Shown: positions 1-8,540 of the stretch, one piece after another
Layout: every line of letters begins with the position of its first letter
Numbering within the stretch: the first letter of the stretch is position 1
Notes under the pieces: generated by a model
Databases searched by the model: none
Seen by the model: only the letters and a program-made list of their open reading frames with translations
Told to the model about the DNA's origin: nothing
Assembly (NCBI RefSeq): GCF_016107575.1
Contig: NZ_JABAST010000023.1
Span: 1-47,755, forward strand
Source: Psychrobacter faecalis
GTDB taxonomy: Bacteria > Pseudomonadota > Gammaproteobacteria > Pseudomonadales > Moraxellaceae
Length of the DNA stretch: 47,755 nucleotides
Direction of reading: 5' to 3'
Made by a program: the position numbers and the translations under genes

Positions 1-441
1 TGGATGCTGACTACGAGCACTTATCCAACTCATATCAATACGCTTGAGTAGCTCGTAGATACCGTTAACGGTGTAGTGAGCGTTGTAGTGTTCTTTAGCC
101 AATTGCTGAATGTCTTTGCCTGTTAGACGACCGCCAGCTCGCTTTTCTTGTTCAGAGACTATCATGGCTTTAAAAGCGGCTGTGTCTGCTTCTGCCAATT
201 TGCTGTGACGACCTCGACGATGACGATCGTAGAGACTCTCAAGTCCTCGTTCATAATAACGCTTCAATGTCCGTCTGGCAGTTTCAGGATGTATGCAGAG
301 GTCTTTGGCAATATCGTTAGTGGCTTTGCCTATACTATATTGGTATAAGATGAGCAGGCGTAGTCGGGCTCTGGGATTGCGCTCAGTCTTTGAGTGTTTG
401 CCAAAGTCATGGTCTTCTAGGTTATGTATTGGTATAGTCAT
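1..441 (-). CDS. IS630-type transposase, N-terminal part (cut by window edge)
   Basis: The reading frame is open from an ATG at 441 to the window edge (147 codons) and was read by hand on the minus strand. The protein starts MTIPIHNLEDHDFGKHSK. It contains a helix-turn-helix of the kind seen in IS630/Tc1-type transposases (around SIGKATNDIAKDLCIHPET), then a basic linker (RHRRGRHSK), then a second winged-helix segment ending near ISARSQHP. The catalytic DDE part would lie beyond position 1. The terminal inverted repeat of the element should lie between 442 and about 480, but its exact end cannot be fixed from one side. Whether the element is intact cannot be judged here. Family assignment is by motif recognition only. 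Confidence 0.8.
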   Translation of the reverse strand, partial: MTIPIHNLEDHDFGKHSKTERNPRARLRLLILYQYSIGKATNDIAKDLCIHPETARRTLKRYYERGLESLYDRHRRGRHSKLAEADTAAFKAMIVSEQEKRAGGRLTGKDIQQLAKEHYNAHYTVNGIYELLKRIDMSWISARSQHP

Positions 442-482
442 AAGTGGATTATACTATATATCTTGGGTTTGGTATAAGTTAC

Positions 483-515
483 AAAAGCAGCTATCAGACC
501 GATAGCTGCTTTTTT
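483..515 (-). terminator. Intrinsic terminator of the small lipoprotein gene
   Basis: A 13-base arm (AAAAGCAGCTATC, 483-495) and its exact complement (501-513) enclose a 5-base loop. A T-run follows on the plus strand and an A-run precedes it, so it can end transcription in either direction. It sits at the stop codon of the minus-strand gene 515-730 and also shields that gene from the IS630 side. Confidence 0.75.
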
Positions 516-730
516 TATTGGCCATTATTTGTAGTAGAAGAGATTTGAATAGAAATAGCGTTAGCGGGTCGGCGCGCGTTGGATAAATTTTCCACAATAA
601 GCGTTTTAGAAGACACCCTTTTAGAAGAAACAGTTTTAACAGGTATCGGACTTTCGACGAACTGAAAAGATTGGCAACCTGTTACAGGAATTGTCGCTGC
701 CAACGTAAATATAAAGAAGAGTGATTTCAT
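515..730 (-). CDS. Small predicted lipoprotein of unknown function
   Basis: A 71-residue protein beginning MKSLFFIFTLAATIPVTGC. It has a charged N-end, a hydrophobic core and a lipobox VTG|C with the acylated cysteine at residue 19. The open frame extends upstream to 787, but the extra 19 residues (starting MLFNIANHCH) do not look like a signal sequence, so the internal ATG at 730 is preferred; its Shine-Dalgarno is weak. The mature part is short (about 53 residues), serine-rich and has no domain I recognise. It is far too short to be the Pal lipoprotein missing from the tol cluster. It stands alone and ends in a strong hairpin. Export as a lipoprotein is well supported; the role is unknown. 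Confidence 0.55.
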   Translation of the reverse strand: MKSLFFIFTLAATIPVTGCQSFQFVESPIPVKTVSSKRVSSKTLIVENLSNARRPANAISIQISSTTNNGQ

Positions 731-1381
731 AAGGACATCTCGAGCGTTATTGGCAACATGGCAATGGTTGGCGATATTAAACAGCATTTATCATAAATAA
801 AATGCTGCATCAGTTAAAAGGGTTTTTGCGAGTAGGGTAACGCTTATTTGGAATGTAAGGTGGATGACAAACGGTCGCTATGTATCCATTATGTACGCTT
901 AAAACCTGTAATAACAAGTACAGAAGTCCTTTTTTACTATATATAGCGATTTATCTCCACGCTTTAATAATGGATTTCATAAATTTTCTAGGTTTAGTAA
1001 TTGTTTTTTAAAGGATTAATTATCTTGCCCAAATTCATAATATGAAAATATATAGTGATTAAATATAAATTAAATCTCTTAAGAGGTTTTTTAACTTTTG
1101 TAAAAGTGTGCGGTGAATGAGTTACTATTTAAGTAATAGTGGCGAAATAGTTTTACATTAGTGGGGTGAGCAGACATTGTTTAGAAACTATCTCTATTAA
1201 GTTGTTTTATCACGCCACTTTATTAAGCATTTTACTGGACGATTTGCTAAATCATGTAATGGATTATCCGTTGAGTACTGACGCCATTGTCAATAATTTT
1301 ACTCAATATCAAATGTCTTATCCTGACCAATCGTTCTAATAATAATTACAACACCCTAGGTGCCAGCTATATGAGGATATT
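731..1381. other. Intergenic region before the amine dehydrogenase locus
   Basis: About 650 AT-rich bases with no convincing gene. An imperfect inverted repeat lies at 782-807 (CAGCATTTAT against ATAAAATGCTG, one bulged base) and may belong to the promoter or 5' end of the minus-strand lipoprotein gene. The rest presumably carries the promoter of the cytochrome gene at 1382. I see no riboswitch, RNA gene or repeat that I can name. Confidence 0.4.
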
Positions 1382-2836
1382 ATGAAGCCACTTTCTGTGA
1401 TGTTATCGATGCTTGTCATTGGTATTACCTCCAGCGCCGCGATGGCTGAAGGTGCTAACCTTCCTAATGCCAATTTACCCGATGCTAGCTTACCTGATGT
1501 AGGCCCCGCCAATAGTGAGCTTGTCAACCGCGGTGCCTATATTGCCCGTGCCGCTGACTGTATGGCTTGTCATGGCGAAAATTATACGGGCGGCACAGCG
1601 ATTGAAACCCCTATGGGGAAAATTTATTCAACCAATATTACCCCTTCTAAACGTTACGGTATCGGCAATTATACCGAAGCAGATTTAAAGAACGCTTTAC
1701 AAAAAGGCCGAGCGCCAGACCATATGCTGTATCCTGCCATGCCTTATCCTTCTTATAGCGGCATGAAAGAAGAGGATATCAGCGCCTTGTTTGCTTATCT
1801 ACAAACCGTACCGGCTGTCGATGAAGCGCCTAAGCAAGAAACCAAACTACCCTTTCCCTTTAATTTCCGTAGCTTAATGATCGGTTGGAACTTGCTCAAT
1901 ATACCCTCTACTGAAAAGCGCGACGGTCTAAATGAGACCCAAAAACGTGGCGAGTATTTGGTCAACAATCTCGAGCATTGCGGCACTTGTCATACGCCGC
2001 GTAACAGCACCATGGGCTTTGATAAAAAAATGTATTTATCAGGCGCACCACTTGGTAATTGGCATTCGCCAAACATCACCCCTGACGAGTCGAGCGGTAT
2101 CGGCAGTTGGAGCGAGCAGGATATTATCACGTATCTACGCACCGGTGAACTTGACCAGCGCGCTTATGCAGGTGGACCGATGGGTGAAGCGGTCGCGCAC
2201 AGTACGCGTTATCTTAAAAATGAAGATTTGAGCGCGATTGCCTCTTATCTAAAAGCCATCCCTGCTATCCAAACAGAAGACAAGGTCAATAGCGTCAATG
2301 TGGCGCGCTTGCCAACGCCTGTGAACGAATCAATCACGCATGACTTACTGGCGCAAAAAGACTACTTGGCGCAAGCAAAGTCAGAAGTAAGTAACGGTAG
2401 TAACTCACCAGAAGCGTTATATTTAGCCGTTTGTGGTAGCTGTCATGGGGTTGATGGTTATGGCCAACCTGACGCGCGTTATGCGCCTATCGTTGGACTG
2501 AGCAGTCTGCGCCGCGAAAAGCCTGACGCTCTCGTTAATATGATTTTGCATGGGGTAGAGAGTGCAACCAATACTTCGCCTATCATGCCAGGGTTTTCAG
2601 AAGAGCTCAGCAGTGAGCAGATTGCGGGTATCACTAACTACGTCCGTACCAGCTTTGGCGGTCATGCAAACAGTGAGGTCAGTGCCGCTGATATTGAGCG
2701 CATCGCGTCTACAGGTGTCGAAAAGCCTTTTTTAATTAAGTACGCAGGCTTACTGGCGATTGTCGGCATCATTGTGGCGATATTGATTATTATCTTTATC
2801 GTGCGCGCCATTTTACGTTCTAGACGCCGCCGTTAA
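1382..2836 (+). CDS. Tri-heme membrane-anchored cytochrome c (dehydrogenase cytochrome subunit type)
   Basis: A 484-residue protein with a Sec signal peptide (cleavage probably after AMA, residue 22) and three heme-c sites: CMACH (60-64), CGTCH (200-204) and CGSCH (351-355). A hydrophobic helix lies near residues 450-475, followed by an arginine-rich tail (RSRRRR). This is the layout of the tri-heme cytochrome subunits of membrane-bound alcohol, gluconate and sorbose dehydrogenases, which carry electrons from a periplasmic flavoenzyme to ubiquinone. The C-terminal anchor fits a periplasmic protein held in the inner membrane. A short low-complexity stretch (NLPNANLPDASLPDV) follows the signal peptide. 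The start is supported by a GAGG-type site before ATG. The next gene, 209 bases downstream, encodes a Tat-exported flavin amine oxidase, the likely electron donor. The family is secure; the partner is inferred. Confidence 0.88.
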   Translation: MKPLSVMLSMLVIGITSSAAMAEGANLPNANLPDASLPDVGPANSELVNRGAYIARAADCMACHGENYTGGTAIETPMGKIYSTNITPSKRYGIGNYTEADLKNALQKGRAPDHMLYPAMPYPSYSGMKEEDISALFAYLQTVPAVDEAPKQETKLPFPFNFRSLMIGWNLLNIPSTEKRDGLNETQKRGEYLVNNLEHCGTCHTPRNSTMGFDKKMYLSGAPLGNWHSPNITPDESSGIGSWSEQDIITYLRTGELDQRAYAGGPMGEAVAHSTRYLKNEDLSAIASYLKAIPAIQTEDKVNSVNVARLPTPVNESITHDLLAQKDYLAQAKSEVSNGSNSPEALYLAVCGSCHGVDGYGQPDARYAPIVGLSSLRREKPDALVNMILHGVESATNTSPIMPGFSEELSSEQIAGITNYVRTSFGGHANSEVSAADIERIASTGVEKPFLIKYAGLLAIVGIIVAILIIIFIVRAILRSRRRR

Positions 2837-2910
2837 TCATAGTTTATCAGTTGCAACGGGTTTAGAATTTATTACCAGACAAGGATTAACGGCAAAACGG
2901 TAGGGCATGA

Positions 2911-2946
2911 CAGCTTGGCAAATAAGCGCAGAGTTAAGCCAAGCTG
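2911..2946 (+). repeat. Inverted repeat between cytochrome and amine oxidase genes
   Basis: CAGCTTGGC (2911-2919) and its exact complement GCCAAGCTG (2938-2946) are separated by 18 bases. There is no T-run after it, so it is not a normal terminator. It could be an mRNA hairpin setting the ratio of the two genes, or a regulator site. The 209-base gap shows no other structure. Confidence 0.4.
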
Positions 2947-3045
2947 ATCAAATTACAAAGACTTATAAATGATATAAGCGTTTATTACTAGAAATAGAAC
3001 AAGTGCCTACGGTTATGTACGAACGTCTACTTTAAGGATATTATT

Positions 3046-4647
3046 ATGAAAGACATGCTTCAATCACCAACGCGGCGCCAACTGCTCTCGATGATTGGTA
3101 AAACAGCGGGCGCGACCGCCATGTATCAGGCGATGACGACGTTAGGATTTGCCTCAGAATCAAGCTTTAAAGAAACGATGGACTTAAAAGGGGCGCCTCC
3201 CGGTGCTAGCATCATCGTTTTAGGTGCCGGTCTTGGCGGACTGACCGCGGCGTATGAGCTGCGTAAAGCTGGCTATGACGTCAAAGTGCTGGAGTTTCAA
3301 AATCGTGGCGGCGGTCGTAGTTGGACGCTGAATAGTGGCGATAGGTATACCGAGCTTGGCGGCGAAGAAGTTACTTGTGATTTTGAAGAGGGCAACTATT
3401 TTAATGGTGGGCCGTGGCGTCTACCAAGTCATCACTATGCCGTTTTCCATTATTGCAAACAGTTTGGCGTTGAGATGCAGCCCTTTATTCAAACCAATGA
3501 CCGTGCTTATCTGCACCGTAGTACTCATTTCAATGGTGTGCCGCAGCGCTTAGGTGATGTAAAAAACGACATCCAAGGACACGTAGCAGAATTATTGTCA
3601 AAAGCGGTGAATGTTGGCGGTTTGGATCGTTCTGTGAATAAGGAAGACAAAGAAAAGCTACTTGAAGGCTTAAAAGGTTGGGGCGTGCTCGATAAAGACT
3701 ACCGCTACCGCGCCAGCAATGCGACCAGTAAGCATCGTGGTTATAGTGTCTTGCCAGGTGGTGGCTTGATGCCTGATGAAACTCCATCAAAGCCTTTACC
3801 GGTCAGCGAAATATTAGATTCGGGCATGTGGGCCGATATTTATGGTAATCATATGACCTATGCGCATCAGCCAACGATGTTTCAACCGGTTGGCGGTATG
3901 GGTAAAATCGGTGATGCCTTCACCCGTGAATGCCGCGATATGATTGAGTTTAATGCCAAAGTGACTAAGATTCATCAAGATGAAAGCGGCGTTACGGTCA
4001 ATTATGTCGACAGCAACAGTCCAGATGGCGCGACTAAGACCATCCGTGCCGATTGGTGTGTCTGTAATATTCCACTAACTGTACTGACCCAGCTTGATAT
4101 TAATGTTTCAAAGCCGATGAAACAAGCGATGGCAGCGGTACCTTATGAGACTTCTTATAAAGTAGGTTTAGAGTTTAATCGCCGCTTTTGGGAAGAAGAC
4201 GAGTGGATCTATGGCGGCTTGACCTATACCGATATGCCGATAGCCCAAATTGCTTATCCTTCAGAAAATATGTTTAAAGACGGTACTGGGGTATTATTAG
4301 GGGCCTATGGTTATGGACCGACCTCATATAAATTTAATACGTTAACCCCGCAAGAGCGAATTAATGTCGCACTTGCCTACGGTAAATATATTCACCCGCA
4401 GTATCCAAAAGAGTTCCGCGCTGGTACGTCAGTGGTCTGGCACCGCATTCCTTGGACACTGGGTTGTTATGGTATTTGGAATGAGTCTACCCGCCGTCAG
4501 CATTATGACACCTTATGCAGTATCGATAACCGTATTGTACTGACGGGCGAGCATTGCTCACACATTCCAGCATGGCAAGAAGGCGCTATTTTATCTGGCA
4601 TGGATGCCGCCAAGCGCCTACATAAAAAAGCAAAAATGCTGGGTTAA
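3046..4647 (+). CDS. Tat-exported flavin amine oxidase/dehydrogenase
   Basis: A 533-residue flavoprotein of the monoamine oxidase / L-amino-acid oxidase superfamily. The N-end carries a twin-arginine signal (TRRQLLSM, R10-R11), so the folded FAD protein should be exported to the periplasm. The FAD-binding Rossmann motif GAGLGG lies at residues 60-65, followed by an acidic strand end (VLE) and the GGGRSW motif near 88-93. The C-terminal FAD motif (TGEHCSHIPAWQEGAILSG) is near residues 500-520. Enzymes of this family oxidise primary or secondary amines or amino acids; the substrate cannot be read from the sequence. The gene lies between a tri-heme and a mono-heme cytochrome c, which suggests that electrons go to cytochrome c rather than to oxygen, as shown for nicotine oxidoreductase NicA2 in Pseudomonas. 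The start follows an AAGGA site. Confidence 0.87.
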   Translation: MKDMLQSPTRRQLLSMIGKTAGATAMYQAMTTLGFASESSFKETMDLKGAPPGASIIVLGAGLGGLTAAYELRKAGYDVKVLEFQNRGGGRSWTLNSGDRYTELGGEEVTCDFEEGNYFNGGPWRLPSHHYAVFHYCKQFGVEMQPFIQTNDRAYLHRSTHFNGVPQRLGDVKNDIQGHVAELLSKAVNVGGLDRSVNKEDKEKLLEGLKGWGVLDKDYRYRASNATSKHRGYSVLPGGGLMPDETPSKPLPVSEILDSGMWADIYGNHMTYAHQPTMFQPVGGMGKIGDAFTRECRDMIEFNAKVTKIHQDESGVTVNYVDSNSPDGATKTIRADWCVCNIPLTVLTQLDINVSKPMKQAMAAVPYETSYKVGLEFNRRFWEEDEWIYGGLTYTDMPIAQIAYPSENMFKDGTGVLLGAYGYGPTSYKFNTLTPQERINVALAYGKYIHPQYPKEFRAGTSVVWHRIPWTLGCYGIWNESTRRQHYDTLCSIDNRIVLTGEHCSHIPAWQEGAILSGMDAAKRLHKKAKMLG

Positions 4648-4678
4648 TATGAATAACTATAAAAATTCAGAGGCTATC

Positions 4679-5356
4679 ATGGACAATGCAATCGTAAAGA
4701 AGGCAATCGTGAAGAAAAAAGTCATGAGAGAAATGACCCCTAAACTGCTGACTGTGATGTTGCTGGGTGCGATGAGTAGTGCAGCACTTTTAGGCTGTAG
4801 TCAACAATCAGACGATGTACAAACGGTGGCAACTCTACATGAGCAAGACCCCATCGTAACGGACGATTATCAAGCAAGCCGTAATACCGGTAGCTGGGGC
4901 GGCGTTTACATGAGTCGTGAGGAGCTTACTGCACCAGCCGTCAATGTCGTTGATCACAGCTCGCTTCCTACTATGGATAATGATCCAAGTATTGCTGAAT
5001 GGGAAACCAAGTTTGAAGGGACAAATGCCTTTGTGACAACAGATGGCAAAAAACTCTACCATGACTCTTGCGCAGCTTGTCATATGCACAAAGGCGAGGG
5101 TGCTTATGGTGCCGGCTATTATCCACCACTTGCCAATAACAGCAAAATGCAGTCAAAGTATTACATCATTGATATCTTAATTAATGGCTTTCGCGGTATG
5201 CCATCGTTCCATCACATGATGAACGATGAACAGATGGCCGCGGTCACGCAGTACGTGGTCACTGATTTAAATGGTTATACGGATACGGTCACCGCCGCAG
5301 ATGTTGAACAATTGAGACACGCGGTGCCGCCGGCTAGTGATCCAAGTGATGAATAG
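4679..5356 (+). CDS. Mono-heme cytochrome c lipoprotein, partner of the amine dehydrogenase
   Basis: A 225-residue protein with a hydrophobic N-terminal segment and a lipobox ending LLGC (acylated cysteine about residue 40), then about 90 linker residues and a cytochrome c domain with CAACH at 131-135. A methionine in GMPSFHHMM, about 45 residues later, could be the sixth heme ligand. The frame is open back to 4604, overlapping the amine oxidase end. However, only the ATG at 4679 has a good Shine-Dalgarno (AGAGG at 4669-4673, 5-base spacing). It lies 31 bases after the flavoenzyme and ends before a strong hairpin, so it is very probably co-transcribed with it. It is a candidate direct electron acceptor of the FAD protein. 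Confidence 0.83.
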   Translation: MDNAIVKKAIVKKKVMREMTPKLLTVMLLGAMSSAALLGCSQQSDDVQTVATLHEQDPIVTDDYQASRNTGSWGGVYMSREELTAPAVNVVDHSSLPTMDNDPSIAEWETKFEGTNAFVTTDGKKLYHDSCAACHMHKGEGAYGAGYYPPLANNSKMQSKYYIIDILINGFRGMPSFHHMMNDEQMAAVTQYVVTDLNGYTDTVTAADVEQLRHAVPPASDPSDE

Positions 5357-5444
5357 GGATGAGTTATGTCACTTAGGATGTTAGCTCATAACTTTTAAAA
5401 GTGGATGGCTGATATAAGAATCAAGTTATCATTCTTGGTAAAAT

Positions 5445-5480
5445 AAAAAAGCGCCCGATATGTTTATCGAGCGCTTTTTT
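5445..5480. terminator. Bidirectional terminator between amine dehydrogenase locus and tolB
   Basis: AAAAAAGCGC (5445-5454) pairs with GCGCTTTTTT (5471-5480), with further pairing CGATA/TATCG inside. A- and T-runs on both sides let it serve both convergent genes. Confidence 0.85.
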
Positions 5481-5544
5481 ATTTGTGATCATTTAGTATA
5501 GCATAACCCTATTTTACGCAATAAAGATGGCTAAATTATCTAAG

Positions 5545-6843
5545 TTATCTAGGGCTAGATGACCAAACTGGGGAGCGGATAGTACCTTGACCAGATTTAC
5601 CGAACGCTTCGCCGCCGTTTAAGGACTTAATAGTCAGTACGCCTTTACCGCCCTGCTTTGAAGCAAAAACCACGCGCTTACCGTTCGGTGAAAAACTTGG
5701 TGCTTCATCGATACCTGTCGCGCCTAAGTTCGCAGTGATGGCGCCGCTACTGTTCATGATGGCAGCTGAACGACCACTTAAAAAGGCGATTTGCGAGCCA
5801 TCGCTACTAAACTGCGGGCTGGTTGCATAGCCACTATTCGATACTTGCGTGGTACGGCCTGAACCAAACTCATAACGATAAATGCGTGGTTTGTTAAACC
5901 CTGCACGGTCACTAACAAAGACAAAAGATTTGCCATCAGGGGCATAACTTGGTTGTACTTCACTGCTTGGCCAATTGGTCAGACGTCGTGGTTGACCGCC
6001 ACTAGCGCTCATCTCATAAATATCGGCGCTACCCTCAAAGCTACTAGAAAACAATATCTTGCTACCATCGGGCGAAAATGACGGACTAAGGTTGCTACCT
6101 GGGAATGGCGTCAATGGCGTAGCCCCGCCGCCGCTTACGCTTTGAATATAGATAACAGGGTGAGACTTATCGCGCTGGACTGAATAAGCAATGCGATTGC
6201 CATCAGGGGACCAAGTCGGCGAGAAGATAGAGCCTGCCACTTCTGTGATGGTTTTGGCGTTTTCGCCGTCCGCATCCATGACCTTTAAGCGCGAGATTTT
6301 CTCTTTGCCGGTGCCGATTTCTTCGATATAAGCAATACGCCCTGAGAAGTCGCCGGGAATGCCGGTGATCAGCTCATATACTTTGTCCGCAATCACGTGG
6401 GCGGCGTAACGCATACTTTCCTTATTATTATCAGCGGTTAACGTTTGCTTGCCTTCGATCACGCGTCCGGTTTTAACCTCAATGACTTCATAATCGGTGA
6501 CCACTTTACCGCGATTGCTGCGCGTGCTACCGATGACAAGATAAGGGATGCCCATGCTTTGCCAAACGGGTAGGGTACCGGCTAACTCGCTACTGCTATG
6601 CGGCTGCTGCGGTAGGTTTTGACTGGTTACTTTTAGCTCAGTTTTGCTCAAATCATTTAAGATAATCGGTGATAAGGTAGAATCGCCAGCAAAGGAGACA
6701 AAAGCCACTTGGCTTTGTTGTACCGGAATCTCATAATCCAATTCTAAAACGACAGGCGCCGCCAAGACGCTAGGAGCAAGCAATAAGCTTGAGGTAGTGG
6801 CAAGTAAAGAAAGGCATAGTTTTTTATGAATGCGCATAACCAA
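5545..6843 (-). CDS. tolB: TolB, periplasmic Tol-Pal protein
   Basis: A 432-residue TolB: a signal peptide (cleavage near VLA|AP, about residue 29), an N-terminal alpha/beta domain, then a beta-propeller built from repeats such as SPTWSPDGNRIAYS, SPSFSPDGSKILFSS and APSFSPNGKRVVFAS. The length matches the family. TolB links the inner-membrane TolQRA motor to the Pal lipoprotein and helps outer-membrane constriction at division. The start chosen is TTG at 6843, because AGGAG (6850-6854) lies 6 bases from it; an ATG at 6837 is 12 bases from the same site and remains possible. It is the last gene of the tolQ-R-A-B cluster. No pal gene follows; the neighbour is convergent. Confidence 0.95.
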   Translation of the reverse strand: MVMRIHKKLCLSLLATTSSLLLAPSVLAAPVVLELDYEIPVQQSQVAFVSFAGDSTLSPIILNDLSKTELKVTSQNLPQQPHSSSELAGTLPVWQSMGIPYLVIGSTRSNRGKVVTDYEVIEVKTGRVIEGKQTLTADNNKESMRYAAHVIADKVYELITGIPGDFSGRIAYIEEIGTGKEKISRLKVMDADGENAKTITEVAGSIFSPTWSPDGNRIAYSVQRDKSHPVIYIQSVSGGGATPLTPFPGSNLSPSFSPDGSKILFSSSFEGSADIYEMSASGGQPRRLTNWPSSEVQPSYAPDGKSFVFVSDRAGFNKPRIYRYEFGSGRTTQVSNSGYATSPQFSSDGSQIAFLSGRSAAIMNSSGAITANLGATGIDEAPSFSPNGKRVVFASKQGGKGVLTIKSLNGGEAFGKSGQGTIRSPVWSSSPR

Positions 6844-6970
6844 GTCAAACTCCTAGATGGGGATAATTGTTTTTATAAATGCTAAATCAATGATAACGTT
6901 AAAATAATATCGCCGCGGGTGCAAGTTGCTTAAAGTAACGTTAGCAATAATATCGTGTGTGGGCAACTGC

Positions 6971-7987
6971 TTAATTGCGGCCCTTAAACTGTATGGTAAA
7001 AGTGGGGTATTTGGGGTCATCAGCATCAATCGGTAAGCTGCCGGTATTGAGCACCGCTTGTTTGGCGGCTTCATTGACCGCGCTATCAGGGCCTGACGCT
7101 GAGACATTCACGACAGCGCCACTGGAATTGACTGTGATGGTCAAGGTGGCACGCTGCGTTGAGCCTTTTGCCGCTGTCGGCGGATTATAGTTGCGTTTGA
7201 TTAAATTGATGATTTCACTATTACTGGCGCCGCGACTACCGCTTGATGCCGAGCGACTGCTACCCTTTGCAGTACTGGAAGTGGTGGTGTCACCAGATAG
7301 TGTTGATTGACCATCATCTCCTAAACTAAGGGTCTGTCCTGCGCTACCTGAGCCGCCCGTATTGATTTCTATATTTCTATCATTGGCGGTAGGACGTTTA
7401 ATCTTAGGAGGGTTATTTTGTTTATTACGAAAATCTCGCAGCCTTTTTTGCTCTTCTATCAGCTGCGCTCTTCTTTCTTGTTCAACCTGATCATGCTCAT
7501 CTAGTACAGATTCATCCAACTGCGCTGCCCACTCAGCCATATTGCGCTCATATTCTTGATTTTGCTCAAGTAGGCGCTGGTGTTGCTCTTCGCTCATCAG
7601 CATTGGGCGAGGGTTCACCGCCTCGTCAGAACGAGTAAAAACAGGCACGCGCTGCGAAGTCGGCTCGCTTGGATTGTCGTAGCTGACGCTGTCATCAAAG
7701 CTGGTCTCTGGCATGCTGGTTGATGAGCCACTTGCACCACTATCGGCTGGCATCGCGCTCGCCGCTGCGGCACGATTGGCCAGTATCTCTCCTTGCATCT
7801 CAGCCAATTGCTCAGGAGATATCATCACGGTTTCGATGCTACCTGCGGTCTCGACTTCCATGTTTTGATACGTATAAGCTAGTATGCCAATCACAAGACC
7901 GTGTGCCAACAAGCTTAAAAGTGTCGGTAAAGTCAGCCCGTTACCTTCAGGTTCGGTCGGTACATAAACGGTGGGCGCATTACGCAT
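6971..7987 (-). CDS. tolA: TolA, inner-membrane protein of the Tol-Pal system
   Basis: About 338 residues in the three-part layout of TolA. A single N-terminal membrane helix lies at about 21-41 (LLSLLAHGLVIGILAYTY). A long Gln/Glu/Arg-rich, probably helical region covers about 125-200, then a Ser/Gly-rich linker. The C-terminal TonB-like domain (about 250-338) ends DPKYPTFTIQFKGRN. TolA transmits energy from TolQR across the periplasm to TolB/Pal. The frame also offers a TTG at 8002, but the ATG at 7987 has the better upstream GAG and is preferred. The gene lies 94 bases after tolR and 127 bases before tolB, in the classic order. The helical domain is shorter than in E. coli TolA (421 residues). 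Confidence 0.9.
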   Translation of the reverse strand: MRNAPTVYVPTEPEGNGLTLPTLLSLLAHGLVIGILAYTYQNMEVETAGSIETVMISPEQLAEMQGEILANRAAAASAMPADSGASGSSTSMPETSFDDSVSYDNPSEPTSQRVPVFTRSDEAVNPRPMLMSEEQHQRLLEQNQEYERNMAEWAAQLDESVLDEHDQVEQERRAQLIEEQKRLRDFRNKQNNPPKIKRPTANDRNIEINTGGSGSAGQTLSLGDDGQSTLSGDTTTSSTAKGSSRSASSGSRGASNSEIINLIKRNYNPPTAAKGSTQRATLTITVNSSGAVVNVSASGPDSAVNEAAKQAVLNTGSLPIDADDPKYPTFTIQFKGRN

Positions 7988-8081
7988 AGTTGGGATACTC
8001 AAATACGATATTTATCAAATGAACGACTTTATTATAACCACTTGAGCCAATCAAGGTTAATCTAAGAGCAGGGTAGATAGA

Positions 8082-8540
8082 TTATAAAGAAGGCGCGGGT
8101 AACGGTGCACCCGTCAATAGTCCTACCTTTTGGATGCCTGCTTGTTGCAAGGTTGCCATCAGTGTCATGATAGCGCCGTACTGATTGTTTTTATCAGCGT
8201 TAATCATCACTTGTAAAGGCTGAGCGCCGACGTCCGTATTTTGATTTTGCAAGTTGGTTAAGGTATCAATCAGTTCCGGCTCACTAATCGGCAGGTCGAT
8301 ATTGTTCTCATAACTGATAAAAATCTCGCCGCTATCGGTCAAGGAAACAATCACAGGCAGCTGACTTTGACTGATGGTATTGGTTTGCTCTTTTGGCAAA
8401 TCAACATCGACGCCCGTTATCAGCATTGGCGCGGTGACCATAAATATCACCAGCAGCACGAGCATAACGTCGATATAAGGAACGACGTTCATCTCCGCAT
8501 TTAGCGCTTTTTTCTCACGGCGATAAGGGCTTTGTTTCAT
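8082..8540 (-). CDS. tolR: TolR, ExbD/TolR-family motor subunit
   Basis: A 152-residue protein with a short basic cytoplasmic N-end, one membrane helix (VVPYIDVMLVLLVIFMVTAP) and a periplasmic domain. The helix contains the conserved aspartate of the YIDVMLVLL motif, which takes part in proton flow. TolR works with TolQ in the proton-driven motor that energises TolA. Its start overlaps the tolQ stop by 4 bases (ATGA), showing translational coupling. Length and position are normal for the family. Confidence 0.95.
   Translation of the reverse strand: MKQSPYRREKKALNAEMNVVPYIDVMLVLLVIFMVTAPMLITGVDVDLPKEQTNTISQSQLPVIVSLTDSGEIFISYENNIDLPISEPELIDTLTNLQNQNTDVGAQPLQVMINADKNNQYGAIMTLMATLQQAGIQKVGLLTGAPLPAPSL

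Noticed and set aside
515..730. The small lipoprotein as the missing Pal
   Set aside because: Only 71 residues and no OmpA-type domain; it is 4.8 kb from tolB.
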